From: Pedobacter ginsenosidimutans
GTDB lineage: Bacteria > Bacteroidota > Bacteroidia > Sphingobacteriales > Sphingobacteriaceae
Assembly (NCBI RefSeq): GCF_001442625.1
Contig: NZ_LMZQ01000005.1
Span: 372,001-436,000 of the forward strand
Length of the DNA: 64,000 bases
Reading direction: 5' to 3'
Shown: positions 8,600-17,189 of the stretch, piece after piece
Position numbering within the stretch: position 1 is the stretch's first letter
Layout of the letters: each line of letters opens with the position of its first letter
Notes under the pieces: model-generated
Told to the model about the DNA's origin: nothing
Databases searched by the model: none
Seen by the model: only the letters and a program-made list of their open reading frames with translations
Position numbers and translations under genes: made by a program

Positions 8600-9901
8600 A
8601 TGAAGAATTTAATTTTATTTTGCCTTGTCCTATTTTTAGCTGCCTGTTCTGGCGAAAAAACCGATCAGCTTTTACTCGAACTTGATAAAAAGAAACTGGC
8701 TGAAAACATCAATTATGATAAAATCATATTTTATAAATTTGCTAAAATAGCAGTCCGTTCAACCGCTGTTCAGGATACCACCCAGCCCGAGTATCAGAAA
8801 TTCAGCAAACAGGCACAAAGTGTTTTCAGAACCCTGAACAAAGTAAACGCAAACAATAATGAAAATATTTCTGTAATAGACGCCTTAAGGGTATATAAAG
8901 AATATAGATCGGTTAAACAATTTGTAAAAGAAACCGATGAAGATGTTTTTCCATTGCTAACTGCAGGCTTTATCGCGATGAAAACGGGCGTAAAAACGCC
9001 GCAACCATTTTTTAAGGATACAAACAAGGCCTACTATCAAAATATAGAACATGCCATTTTAAGTATGGCTGTACTGGCCACCAGAGATTTAGGGCAGCCT
9101 TTTGCGTTATATGAATGTGCTAAAACTCAACCGGAACTGCTGGACGATTGCGAAATTAAAACACTTTTAGAATTTGTTCGCGGTTTCTTGTTTTTTAGCA
9201 ACAACCTGTTTTATTTATCTGAAGATGGCCTTTCGAGAAATATTAAATGGTTGGATAAAAACGAGAAAATCCCACTTCCCTACACCAAATCATTTTTTGG
9301 CTGGAGCCGTTTAAACGATGAGCAGACACATTTGGCTTTCCATAGTATGAACTATCTTTTTAGAGGTTTTGACCGAATGAGAATGGAGCGAAAAATTGAT
9401 GAGGAAAGATCGCTTGAAGATTTTGAGGCTTTCTTAAACGATATGAACAAACTCGGCATTCAAAACGAACTGGTTTGGGGAATAACCGCTTATTTGAATT
9501 TAAAGAAAGAGCGGCCAGAGAAATCACTTCCAGCATTGGAAAAGCTGAGCAAAAGCCCATTATTTTCTAACAGCGAACGCGAGGCACTGCAACAAACTAT
9601 GGTTTATGTAAAAGACCGCGACTCAGACAAGGCTTTAACCAATGTGTACGATAAAGCATTTATCGGTAAAATTGCCACTAAATACATGGTTGCGGTACTC
9701 TCGAAAATAGATTGGGAAAAACTGATGAAACAGCAGGGTGTTCCTTATACCGAAGAAGTATTTGCTGGCATAGGCAAGTTTAAAGCGCTTTCTAATTCAG
9801 TGAGTGAATATACGCAGCCCTCAACCATTGAAAAGGGTAAAAAAGAAATTGGAAAAAAAGGTAGCGAACTGTTCGAAAAAGCTAAAGGGTTTTTGAACTA
9901 A
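8600..9901 (+). CDS. lipoprotein of unknown function (433 aa)
   Basis: The start was set at the ATG at 8600 rather than the in-frame ATG at 8561, because it gives a clean lipoprotein leader MKNLILFCLVLFLAAC with lipobox LAAC. The mature protein is largely helical and charged: a predicted helix-rich N-terminal third, the repeated pattern FRTLNKVNANNNENISVIDALRV and a Lys-rich, amphipathic C-terminus (GKKEIGKKGSELFEKAKGF). No catalytic motif or known domain was recognised. It is flanked by mqo (divergent) and a repeat at 9911, so it appears to be transcribed alone. A surface or periplasmic-facing location is supported; the role is unknown. Confidence 0.8.
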   Translation: MKNLILFCLVLFLAACSGEKTDQLLLELDKKKLAENINYDKIIFYKFAKIAVRSTAVQDTTQPEYQKFSKQAQSVFRTLNKVNANNNENISVIDALRVYKEYRSVKQFVKETDEDVFPLLTAGFIAMKTGVKTPQPFFKDTNKAYYQNIEHAILSMAVLATRDLGQPFALYECAKTQPELLDDCEIKTLLEFVRGFLFFSNNLFYLSEDGLSRNIKWLDKNEKIPLPYTKSFFGWSRLNDEQTHLAFHSMNYLFRGFDRMRMERKIDEERSLEDFEAFLNDMNKLGIQNELVWGITAYLNLKKERPEKSLPALEKLSKSPLFSNSEREALQQTMVYVKDRDSDKALTNVYDKAFIGKIATKYMVAVLSKIDWEKLMKQQGVPYTEEVFAGIGKFKALSNSVSEYTQPSTIEKGKKEIGKKGSELFEKAKGFLN

Positions 9902-9910
9902 AATACGATT

Positions 9911-10007
9911 CGTCATCTCGATCCGATAGCTATCGGATGAAGCGCAGCGGAATGGAGAGATCTTTTAACATAGTTCAAAGATTTCTCCACTGCGGTCGAA
10001 ATGACGC
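9911..10007. repeat. CGTCATCTCGA...TCGAAATGACG dispersed repeat
   Basis: An imperfect inverted repeat whose ends match those of the hairpin at 28341-28383. It contains the 18-bp palindrome at 9921 and the phrase GAAGCGCAGCGGAATGGAGAG. It lies between convergent genes. Confidence 0.6.
9921..9938. repeat. 18-bp perfect palindrome ATCCGATAGCTATCGGAT, copy 1
   Basis: A self-complementary 18-mer found identically at 19080 and 45575, always intergenic and within or beside other dispersed repeats. Confidence 0.85.
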
Positions 10008-10057
10008 CCCACCTAAACCTGTCATCGTAACTCTAATGTTTTGTCAAAAATTAGCCC

Positions 10058-10408
10058 TCAATAATGGCTTAAAATATTAACCAGTTTACCAAAAGGATCT
10101 CTGGTGTAAAATCGCCTAACACCCCATGGCTCATCAGCCGGGCCGTATTCGATCGGAAATCCGGCTGTCTTAACCTTTTCCAATATTTCATCAACGTTTT
10201 CAACTTCGATGGATAAATCTGGTGTTGGGGTACCCGATCCGCCTTCAGACGCAAAACTGATCTGCACATCCATTTTTTGACCAGCCGCACCATAAGTTGC
10301 AATCCAACCATGATCCATTAGCAGATCAAGCCCCAAAATATCTTTATAAAAACTGGCTGCATCAGCAATTTTTTGGGTATTAATATTGAGCACTATTCTT
10401 TTTACCAT
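10058..10408 (-). CDS. VOC-superfamily (glyoxalase/bleomycin-resistance-like) protein
   Basis: A 116-residue single-module protein with the beta-alpha-beta-beta-beta repeat of the vicinal oxygen chelate fold. It begins VLNINTQKIADAASFYKDILGLDLLMDHGWIA, the typical first module with the YKDxLGL phrase. It ends in DEPWGVRRFYTRDPFGKLVNIL, where D-P-x-G-x-L-V-N is the usual C-terminal signature of this family. Many such proteins are small-molecule isomerases, dioxygenases or drug-binding proteins; the substrate cannot be read from sequence. It lies 73 bases behind msrA on the same strand but with the msrA terminator in between, so it is probably transcribed separately. Confidence 0.85.
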   Translation of the reverse strand: MVKRIVLNINTQKIADAASFYKDILGLDLLMDHGWIATYGAAGQKMDVQISFASEGGSGTPTPDLSIEVENVDEILEKVKTAGFPIEYGPADEPWGVRRFYTRDPFGKLVNILSHY

Positions 10409-10436
10409 AAACAGAAGTTTAAATTCCTAAGATAAC

Positions 10437-10466
10437 AAAAAGCCCTGCAATGTTTATTGCAGGGCT
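10437..10466 (-). terminator. rho-independent terminator of msrA
   Basis: On the minus strand AGCCCTGCAAT pairs with ATTGCAGGGCT and is followed by five T. It starts 16 bases past the msrA stop and separates it from the VOC gene. Confidence 0.85.
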
Positions 10467-10481
10467 AGTCAAGCACGCTTA

Positions 10482-11081
10482 TCAGTTTTTAAGCTTCGCT
10501 TTAAATATTTTTTCCAGTTTCTCTATTTTGGGTTGGATCACCAATCTGCAATAGGGTTCACTTCCGTTTTTGTTGAAATAATTCTGATGATAATTTTCGG
10601 CAACATAGAAAGGTTTGGCCGCTTCAATTGCTGTTACCACCTTTTTGCCATAAGCATTGGTTTTATTCAACTCTGCCTTATACTTTTCTGCCAAAGTTTT
10701 TTGCTCAGCGGTGTGATAAAAAACTACTGAACGGTATTGTGTACCGCTATCGGCACCCTGACGGTTTAATGTTGTAGGATCGTGGCTTTTCCAAAAAACT
10801 TCCAATAAATCATCATAAGAAATCACCATCGGGTTATAGGTAATCTCTAAAACCTCGGCATGCCCTGTAGCACCGGTACATACTTCTTCGTAAGTTGGAT
10901 TGCTTAAAGTACCGCCTTCATAACCAGACTTCACTGAAACTACGCCTCTTAAACGTTGAAAAATGGCTTCGGTACACCAAAAACAGCCCATCCCGAATGT
11001 AGCTTTCTCCGTCTTTTTCCCTTGTGCATTTGCCTGATTTAAGGCCAATACCGATAAAAGAATTAAAATTATTTTTTTCAT
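10482..11081 (-). CDS. msrA: peptide-methionine (S)-S-oxide reductase, exported
   Basis: MsrA reduces S-methionine sulfoxide in damaged proteins. The catalytic motif GCFWC is present as ATFGMGCFWCTEAIFQRL (about residues 28-45). It is followed by the family blocks GVVSVKSGYEGG, TGHAEVLEITYNP, SHDPTTLNRQGADSGTQYRS and AENYHQNYF. A cleavable signal peptide (MKKIILILLSVLALNQANA) sends the enzyme to the periplasm, as in many Bacteroidota. The length of 199 includes the leader. It has its own terminator and a 266-bp upstream spacer shared with the divergent oxygenase gene at 11348. Confidence 0.95.
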   Translation of the reverse strand: MKKIILILLSVLALNQANAQGKKTEKATFGMGCFWCTEAIFQRLRGVVSVKSGYEGGTLSNPTYEEVCTGATGHAEVLEITYNPMVISYDDLLEVFWKSHDPTTLNRQGADSGTQYRSVVFYHTAEQKTLAEKYKAELNKTNAYGKKVVTAIEAAKPFYVAENYHQNYFNKNGSEPYCRLVIQPKIEKLEKIFKAKLKN

Positions 11082-11347
11082 TTTGTGTTTATTTTATTAG
11101 TCGCAAATAATCAATTTACCTTACAGTTTATTAAGTTATTTTCTAGTTAATTATACGAAATTAAACAAAGCCTAGTTTGCGTTTAAATTATAATGGATTT
11201 AGTGTGACAATCGACTATCACATCGCTTTCCTGATTTTGTTAATAACTTAAAAAACTGTATATTAATTTATTAAACACTTAATACACAACCGAAACGCAC
11301 TTATTAACAATTCTTTTTTAAATTCGTAAAACATTAAATATAAAATT

Positions 11348-12310
11348 ATGTCTACACCGTATATTCCTTGTTTAGATTTAGGCTCTTACATCAATGGTTC
11401 TGCAGAAGACCGTAAAAAGTTTTCTGATGAATTGGGCAGGGCTTTTAACGATTCGGGTTTTGTTACCATTACCAACCATGGTTTAAGCCAGGAATTAATT
11501 GACAAGCTTTATGAAAATATTAAAGCTGCCTTTTCGCTTCCTGTTGAAACCAAAAGGAAATACGAGAAACCAGAATTGGCTGGTCAACGTGGTTACACCA
11601 GTGCAGGCAAAGAAACAGCTAAAGGGGCTAAAACTCCAGATTTGAAAGAGTTCTGGCAGATTGGCCAGGAAGTAACTGATGGTGATCCTGTTAAAAATGA
11701 GTATCCTGATAATGAGATTTTAGAGGAATTACCAGAGTTTAACAAAGTAACCGGCGATATTTATAAAAAACTGGAAGAAAACGGGACACATTTATTACGT
11801 GCCATTGCAACTTACCTGGAATTGCCGATCAATTATTTCGACAAACACGTTCATAACGGAAACTCTATTTTAAGGGGAATCCACTATTTCCCGATCGAAA
11901 ATCCTGAAACCATTCCTGATGATGCGGTACGTGCAGGTGCACATGAAGACATCAATCTGATTACCTTATTAATCGGTGCCAGTGCTGATGGCCTTGAAGT
12001 GTTAACCCGCAGCAATGAGTGGTTGCCAATTAAAGCACATCATACTGATATCGTGGTGAATGTTGGCGATATGTTACAGCGTTTAACCAACAATAAACTA
12101 AAATCGACCACACACAGAGTGGTAAACCCACCTCGTGAACTGATGAAAACATCACGCTTCTCTGTTCCTTTTTTCTTACATCCACGCAGCGACATGGATT
12201 TAACAAGCTTGCCATCAACCATTGATGCGGAACATCCTAAAGCTTATAGCGACATGACTGCGGGCGAATATTTAGATGAAAGATTAAGAGAAATCGGATT
12301 GAAAAAATAA
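11348..12310 (+). CDS. isopenicillin-N-synthase-family 2-oxoglutarate/Fe(II) dioxygenase
   Basis: A 320-residue cytosolic non-haem iron oxygenase. The N-terminal DIOX_N region carries the FNDSGFVTITNHGLSQELIDKLY signature (about 32-55). The 2OG-Fe(II) jelly roll shows the iron ligands in AGAHEDINLITLL (His-x-Asp) and STTHRVVNP (distal His). The 2OG-binding Arg-x-Ser is in SRFSVPFFLHP. These are the family's conserved residues, so an active enzyme is likely. The family includes isopenicillin N synthase, plant gibberellin and ethylene oxidases and many bacterial enzymes of unknown substrate. No biosynthetic cluster surrounds it, so the substrate is unknown. It appears to be a single-gene transcript. 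Confidence 0.88.
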   Translation: MSTPYIPCLDLGSYINGSAEDRKKFSDELGRAFNDSGFVTITNHGLSQELIDKLYENIKAAFSLPVETKRKYEKPELAGQRGYTSAGKETAKGAKTPDLKEFWQIGQEVTDGDPVKNEYPDNEILEELPEFNKVTGDIYKKLEENGTHLLRAIATYLELPINYFDKHVHNGNSILRGIHYFPIENPETIPDDAVRAGAHEDINLITLLIGASADGLEVLTRSNEWLPIKAHHTDIVVNVGDMLQRLTNNKLKSTTHRVVNPPRELMKTSRFSVPFFLHPRSDMDLTSLPSTIDAEHPKAYSDMTAGEYLDERLREIGLKK

Positions 12311-12376
12311 AAAAAGATCGTCATTGCGAGACTCGATTTTTCATCGAGACGTGGCAATCTTATTCGAAAAGACATT

Positions 12377-12404
12377 AAGCATCGGTCAAAACCGGTGCTT
12401 TTTT
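12377..12404 (+). terminator. rho-independent terminator after the oxygenase
   Basis: Stem AAGCATCGGT/ACCGGTGCTT with a short loop and a T-run. It overlaps a possible earlier start (12395) of the next frame, which supports the later ATG at 12419. Upstream, 12317-12360 is a CGTCATTGCGAG-type dispersed repeat. Confidence 0.75.
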
Positions 12405-12418
12405 ATTATTTTCAAAGC

Positions 12419-13261
12419 ATGCATTCAACAACTTTAGAAGTTTTTGCCGAGATAGATGGCATTGGTTCTGCTTCGGGTCTATTCCTTCACGAAGATTTAC
12501 TATATATCATTGGCGATAACAGTGGCTATTTGAATGAATATAACATCAAAACCAAAAAGCTACGCAAAATTCAGATTTTATTTGATCAAACACTTGATCA
12601 GTTAGAAAATATACCTAAGCCCTTAAAACCCGATTTCGAAATCCTTTGTCAGCATGGCGATAAATTATACATTTTAGGTTCGGGCTCCACGCCCAAAAGA
12701 AACCTGATGATCGAATTCGACCTGAAAATGCAAAAAGTTTTTCAAAAAGACCTGACTGAAACTTATTCCTTGCTTAAATCTATCTCTATAATAGATGATC
12801 AGAACTTTAACCTCGAAGGCGCAATCTTTACAGGCAATGAGTGGATGCTTTTTAACCGTGGCAACGGGATCGATGCAAAGAATGGCATATTCAATATCCA
12901 GGGAGCAGATTTAACTAAAACTAAGCATGCCGGGTTTAACCCTTTTAAGCTTCCAAATATTGATCATGTTGAATCCTCTTTTACCGATGCTGTATTGGTA
13001 AAAAATGAAATATTTTTCATTGCAACCGCAGAAGATACCAAATCGACTTATGCAGATGGCGAAATTCTGGGCAGTTTTATCGGCAGTATTAACCTTCAGA
13101 CTTTAAAACTAACCTTCAGCAATAAAATTTCGGCCAAACATAAATTCGAAGGTATTACTTTACTTAATCAAGGTGAGTATAGTACAACTTTCCTATTGTG
13201 CGAAGATCGTGATAGCGAAGAACTTAAAACGGTAATTTATAAGCTAATTCTAAATCATTAA
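12419..13261 (+). CDS. conserved protein, beta-propeller-like (DUF6929-like)
   Basis: A start at ATG 12419 is chosen because the upstream in-frame ATG (12395) lies inside the terminator hairpin. This gives 280 residues without a signal peptide. The sequence has repeating beta-strand-rich blocks such as GSASGLFLHEDLLYIIGDNSGYLNEYNIKT, DFEILCQHGDKLYILGSGS and KFEGITLLNQG...LLCEDRDSEE. These are typical of a propeller that reads like a lactonase/phytase-type or esterase-like phosphodiesterase fold. It resembles a Bacteroidota family I associate with DUF6929; this name is from memory. No catalytic residues were identified, and no operon partner is evident. Confidence 0.7.
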   Translation: MHSTTLEVFAEIDGIGSASGLFLHEDLLYIIGDNSGYLNEYNIKTKKLRKIQILFDQTLDQLENIPKPLKPDFEILCQHGDKLYILGSGSTPKRNLMIEFDLKMQKVFQKDLTETYSLLKSISIIDDQNFNLEGAIFTGNEWMLFNRGNGIDAKNGIFNIQGADLTKTKHAGFNPFKLPNIDHVESSFTDAVLVKNEIFFIATAEDTKSTYADGEILGSFIGSINLQTLKLTFSNKISAKHKFEGITLLNQGEYSTTFLLCEDRDSEELKTVIYKLILNH

Positions 13262-13351
13262 CTTAATGGGCAGTTAACTTTCTAGCAAACAGCCTATTAG
13301 ATTTAACAATTTTTATATCATTGTATATAAACCCAGAAACATCTGATCACT

Positions 13352-14770
13352 ATGAAACGCTCCCCTCTCAGAATTTTTCTAATCCTCACTGCTTTACTTC
13401 TTGCGTGCCAGCCTGATAAACCGATTGTACAAAAGAACGTCGTAAACGATGTTACCGAGCTCAACCCCATAAAGGTTGCCAACATAATTACCCCGCGAAC
13501 TTCTACTGAAATTATTAAAGCAGTTAAAAGTCACAACGGGCCAATCTCGATAGGTGGAGGCCGATTTAGTCAAGGTGGACAAACCGCTACAGAAAATGCC
13601 CTGCAAATTGATATGAGAAAGTTTAACAGGATTTTAAGTTTCTCAAAAGAACGGAAGGAAGTTACAGTTCAGGCCGGTATAAGGTGGCGAGAGCTGATCC
13701 AGTTTATTGACCGGTATGATTTATCTGTTAAAATTATGCAGACTTATGCGAATTTCACTGTTGGTGGTTCACTTAGCGTTAATGTTCATGGGCGTTATGT
13801 TGGGCAGGGACCAATTATTTTATCGGTTAAAAGTTTTAAGATCGTTTTGGCTGACGGAAGTTTCATCACTGCGAGCCCAACGGTTAATAATGAGGTTTTT
13901 TATGCAGCCATAGGTGGCTACGGTGGAATTGGTGTAATCACTGAAATAACCTTATCGCTAACAGAGAATTATAAAATAGAGAAAAACGATACGCTAATGA
14001 ATATTGCAGGATACAAAAAATTCTTCTTTTCCAGCATTAGAAATAAACCTCAATTTGTATTTCATAATGCAGATATATACCCAAACAGCTACACCAAAGT
14101 TAGAGCGGTTACTTATGCCAGAACCGAAAATAAATTAACTGTAACCGAGCATTTAAAACCAAATGACAAAAACTATGGGTTGAAAAAATTTGCCATGAAA
14201 GTAGTAGCTGGTTCTGATTTTGGAAAGTGGTTAAGGCAACACATTGCAGATCCATTACATTATACAGGTAAAGTTGTTGAATGGAGAAATTATGAAGCTA
14301 CCTATGATGTAAAAGAGTTGGAACCCAACTCAAGAAAAAAAGCCACCTACGTTTTACAAGAATATTTTGTCCCTGTAGATCGTTTTGATTCCTTTTATCC
14401 AAAAATGGTTAAAGTATTAAAAAGCAATGATGTAAATGTGATCAACATTTCAATCCGGCATGCAAATAAAGATACGGGATCGTATCTCGCCTGGGCGAAG
14501 GAGGAAGTTTTTGCTTTCGTAATTTATTACAAACAGGAAGTATCTGATACAGAAAAGGCTAAAGTAACCCAATGGACAAGGGCCCTGATTGATGCATCGC
14601 TTTCTGAAAAAGGCACTTACTATCTGCCTTACCAACTACAGGCTACTCAATCACAGTTTTCAAAAGCCTATCCAAATGCTGAATCATTTTTTAAACTGAA
14701 AAAGAAATACGATCCTAATTATAAATTCAGAAATAAGCTTTTTGATGCCTATTATAACTGTAAAAATTAA
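13352..14770 (+). CDS. FAD-binding oxidoreductase (VAO/ALO-like), lipoprotein
   Basis: A 472-residue protein with a lipoprotein leader ending in LLLAC (Cys near 19), so it is anchored outside the cytosol. A PCMH/FAD_binding_4 domain follows (about 40-215): SIGGGRFSQGGQ, NALQIDMRKFNRIL, VTVQAGIRWRELIQFI, FTVGGSLSVNVHGR and FYAAIGGYGGIGVITEITL. The C-terminal half resembles the substrate domain of D-arabinono-lactone/alditol oxidases, ending in DPNYKFRNKLF. In many relatives a His before the Ser in the GxxHS position binds FAD covalently; here the position reads R-F-S, suggesting non-covalent FAD. The substrate is unknown, probably a sugar acid or alcohol. It has no clear partner gene. Confidence 0.82.
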   Translation: MKRSPLRIFLILTALLLACQPDKPIVQKNVVNDVTELNPIKVANIITPRTSTEIIKAVKSHNGPISIGGGRFSQGGQTATENALQIDMRKFNRILSFSKERKEVTVQAGIRWRELIQFIDRYDLSVKIMQTYANFTVGGSLSVNVHGRYVGQGPIILSVKSFKIVLADGSFITASPTVNNEVFYAAIGGYGGIGVITEITLSLTENYKIEKNDTLMNIAGYKKFFFSSIRNKPQFVFHNADIYPNSYTKVRAVTYARTENKLTVTEHLKPNDKNYGLKKFAMKVVAGSDFGKWLRQHIADPLHYTGKVVEWRNYEATYDVKELEPNSRKKATYVLQEYFVPVDRFDSFYPKMVKVLKSNDVNVINISIRHANKDTGSYLAWAKEEVFAFVIYYKQEVSDTEKAKVTQWTRALIDASLSEKGTYYLPYQLQATQSQFSKAYPNAESFFKLKKKYDPNYKFRNKLFDAYYNCKN

Positions 14771-14830
14771 TTATTTAAAGAATTATCAACTTTCTAGCCA
14801 ATGGATTAGTAAAGTTGACAACCCTGAATT

Positions 14831-15352
14831 TTAATTCTTCAACAAGCTCCTTACGGTAACCTGTGGCGTTTCGCCTGCGGGTACAATAAAAATAGCATCA
14901 TTTTCTATTACTTGTCCCTGATCGAAATAATAGCCCGCGGTAACCGGTAACACAGCGGTGATTGCTTTTCCATCTTTATCTTTTGTAGGATAAGTAACAT
15001 TTATCAAATGGCTTTTCATCGCAACCTGAACCTTTTTGGAGGTTAGCCTTGCTCCTGTAGCATTAATGCAATCTAATTCTATAATTTTTGAGCTGTTTAT
15101 TCCCGATAAATCAAGTGAACTGGCCAAACGGATGTTAAAGGATTTGCCTGTATTGTTTTTTACCGAAGCCAGCACTTTGTAACGATCGAAATTTTGATCT
15201 TTTATGGTTAATTTTTCTTTATTAACAACAGAATAGGTTACTGCAATTCCATCAACGTTTACAGTTTCTCCATCTTTAATCTGTTGTGCGTTTGCAACTT
15301 TTATCCCTCCGATAAAAAGCAAGAAAAGCGCTAAAGTTTTGATTCGTTTCAT
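14831..15352 (-). CDS. small secreted protein of unknown function
   Basis: The start is set at ATG 15352, the first codon of a good signal peptide (MKRIKTLALFLLFIGGIKVANA-Q). An earlier in-frame ATG would overlap the preceding gene. The 173-residue product is beta-rich (GETVNVDGIAVTYSVVNKEKL..., VLASVKNNTGKSFNIRLASSLDL), compatible with an immunoglobulin-like periplasmic domain. No family was recognised. It lies 19 bases behind the serine hydrolase gene, as the last gene of a three-gene minus-strand operon, which suggests a role linked to that envelope enzyme. Confidence 0.72.
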   Translation of the reverse strand: MKRIKTLALFLLFIGGIKVANAQQIKDGETVNVDGIAVTYSVVNKEKLTIKDQNFDRYKVLASVKNNTGKSFNIRLASSLDLSGINSSKIIELDCINATGARLTSKKVQVAMKSHLINVTYPTKDKDGKAITAVLPVTAGYYFDQGQVIENDAIFIVPAGETPQVTVRSLLKN

Positions 15353-15371
15353 ATTTAGATATTTTACAGGT

Positions 15372-17189
15372 TTATTTCTTCGATTCATCGATGGCTTTGT
15401 TCACCACATCTTCTATCCTACCTCTAATTTTTAAGTTCGATAGTTTATCCGTAACGGTAGGATTAACACGGTTAGACAAAAACACATACACCAAACCTCG
15501 GGATGGATCTACCCAAACACAAGTTCCGGTATAACCGGTATGGCCATAAGTTTGTGGCGAAGCCAGTTCAGACGGGTAATGCTTAGTCGTATCTGGATCC
15601 CAACGATCGAAACCTAAACCCCTGCGACTTATATTCGATTGTTTCGAGGTAAACATATCTACTGTCGAATTTTTGAAATATTCTACTCCTCCGTAGGTAC
15701 CGCGGTTTAAAAGCATCTGATAAATAATGGCCAGATCGTTGGCGCTGGCAAACAAACCTGCGTGACCAGAAACTCCGCCAGCCAAAGCCGCCCCTTGATC
15801 GTGAACATAACCCACTAGCAAGGTTTTTCTGAAAAATTTATCATCTTCTGTTGGGATAATCTGTTCGGGTTTAAAGCGGTTACGCGGTAAAAACCCCGCT
15901 GTTTGCATACCTAATGGCTTGTAAAAGTTTTCGTAGGTATATTGATTTAAAGGCTCCTCACTAATATGCTCCACAATATCTTTCATTACATACATGCTGA
16001 TATCGCTGTACACATATTTGCCACGTGTTTTTATTGGCGAATTGAGCATTTTAGGCCACATAAAATCTTTAAAAAAGCCTTTTTTGATGTAATAGTTATC
16101 GGCCACCTTGGTAGGATATGCAGCTGAAGAATCTCTACTGTAATCGCCTGTTTTCACATAATCATGAAAAGGGATATAGGGGATAAAACCTGCCTGGTGC
16201 AACATCACTTCGCGAACCTGGATATTGTTCATCGGCGTAGTACGCGCTTTTGGAATATAAGCGCCGATGTTGGTATCTAATTTCAGCTTTCCTTCTTCAA
16301 ACAAACGCATTACGGCCGGTGTGGTTGCCGTTACCTTGGTTACAGAGGCCAAATCGAAAATATCGGTTACTTTATCGGGCACACTGGTATCATAAGTATG
16401 AGTACCGTATGCTTTGTTAAAGATTACCTTACCATCTTTAGCCACCAAAACCACCATTCCCGGGGTTGCTTTCTGTGCAATCGCTTCAGCGGCAATAGCA
16501 TCAATTTCTTTTAAGTTGTTCGAATTTAAACCTGCATCTTCTGGTACAGTGTATTTTAAACGGATAGCAGTTGTAGTAAAGCCAGAGCCCATGGTATAAC
16601 GGGCAGAATATGCAGTGGTTAACTTATTCGAAGCGGCAATGCCACCAAAAATATATTGTGGCACAATAGCAGCAGCATCTGCATTGTTTTGGGCAGTCCA
16701 CACAATTGGCGATTTTAATAGATCGAATGACTTTAAACCTGGCCCGTTACCGAAAAAGGAAATAATAACCTGTTTATTTTTACTGATGCTATTGATAAAG
16801 TTAATGTATTTCGCCTTGTTTACATTCTGATCATCAATGCTAATTAAAATGGTATTAAAGTATTTCAGATCATCTTCTAAATCGTTGAGGTTTACGCTGT
16901 CTTTGTACGAATCGGCAGAAAACGACGTGATTTTATCATATTTATTGGCCAAACTATCGAAAACGGTACTGTAGGCAAAGCTCAGGCTAACCGACGCAAT
17001 ATTCTTTTTATCGAGTGCCTTTAAAGGAATAATACCATCCTGATTGTTTAACAACACTGTTGCGTTAGCTATTGCATTGGCTATAGCCAGTTTTTTCTCA
17101 TTCGCTGTATGCTCCTGTGCGCAGGCCATTAAACATAAAACATTGCAGCAAAATGCTACAGCCATGATACACAATCTATTTCGCTTCAT
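15372..17189 (-). CDS. lipoprotein serine hydrolase (class-C beta-lactamase-like) with N-terminal GH3-C-like domain
   Basis: The 605-residue protein begins with a lipoprotein leader (lipobox LMAC). Residues about 30-215 resemble the C-terminal domain of glycoside hydrolase family 3 (IANATVLLNNQDGIIPLK is its hallmark strand), but the catalytic GH3 TIM barrel is absent. Residues about 220-600 form a penicillin-recognising serine hydrolase: SVTK (Ser282, Lys285) is the SxxK nucleophile motif, YSD (Tyr394) replaces YxN, and HTG (550-552) replaces KTG. GGVSGHAGLFAS and YGHTGYTGTCVWVDP are family-typical. Bacteroidota have longer GH3 N-acetylglucosaminidase/serine-hydrolase fusions; this looks like a barrel-less derivative. 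It overlaps the upstream amidohydrolase by 14 bases. A peptidoglycan- or peptide-related role is inferred. Confidence 0.85.
   Translation of the reverse strand: MKRNRLCIMAVAFCCNVLCLMACAQEHTANEKKLAIANAIANATVLLNNQDGIIPLKALDKKNIASVSLSFAYSTVFDSLANKYDKITSFSADSYKDSVNLNDLEDDLKYFNTILISIDDQNVNKAKYINFINSISKNKQVIISFFGNGPGLKSFDLLKSPIVWTAQNNADAAAIVPQYIFGGIAASNKLTTAYSARYTMGSGFTTTAIRLKYTVPEDAGLNSNNLKEIDAIAAEAIAQKATPGMVVLVAKDGKVIFNKAYGTHTYDTSVPDKVTDIFDLASVTKVTATTPAVMRLFEEGKLKLDTNIGAYIPKARTTPMNNIQVREVMLHQAGFIPYIPFHDYVKTGDYSRDSSAAYPTKVADNYYIKKGFFKDFMWPKMLNSPIKTRGKYVYSDISMYVMKDIVEHISEEPLNQYTYENFYKPLGMQTAGFLPRNRFKPEQIIPTEDDKFFRKTLLVGYVHDQGAALAGGVSGHAGLFASANDLAIIYQMLLNRGTYGGVEYFKNSTVDMFTSKQSNISRRGLGFDRWDPDTTKHYPSELASPQTYGHTGYTGTCVWVDPSRGLVYVFLSNRVNPTVTDKLSNLKIRGRIEDVVNKAIDESKK

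Noticed and set aside
12395..12418. Earlier in-frame ATG of the propeller-like gene
   Set aside because: It falls inside the terminator hairpin of the preceding gene.
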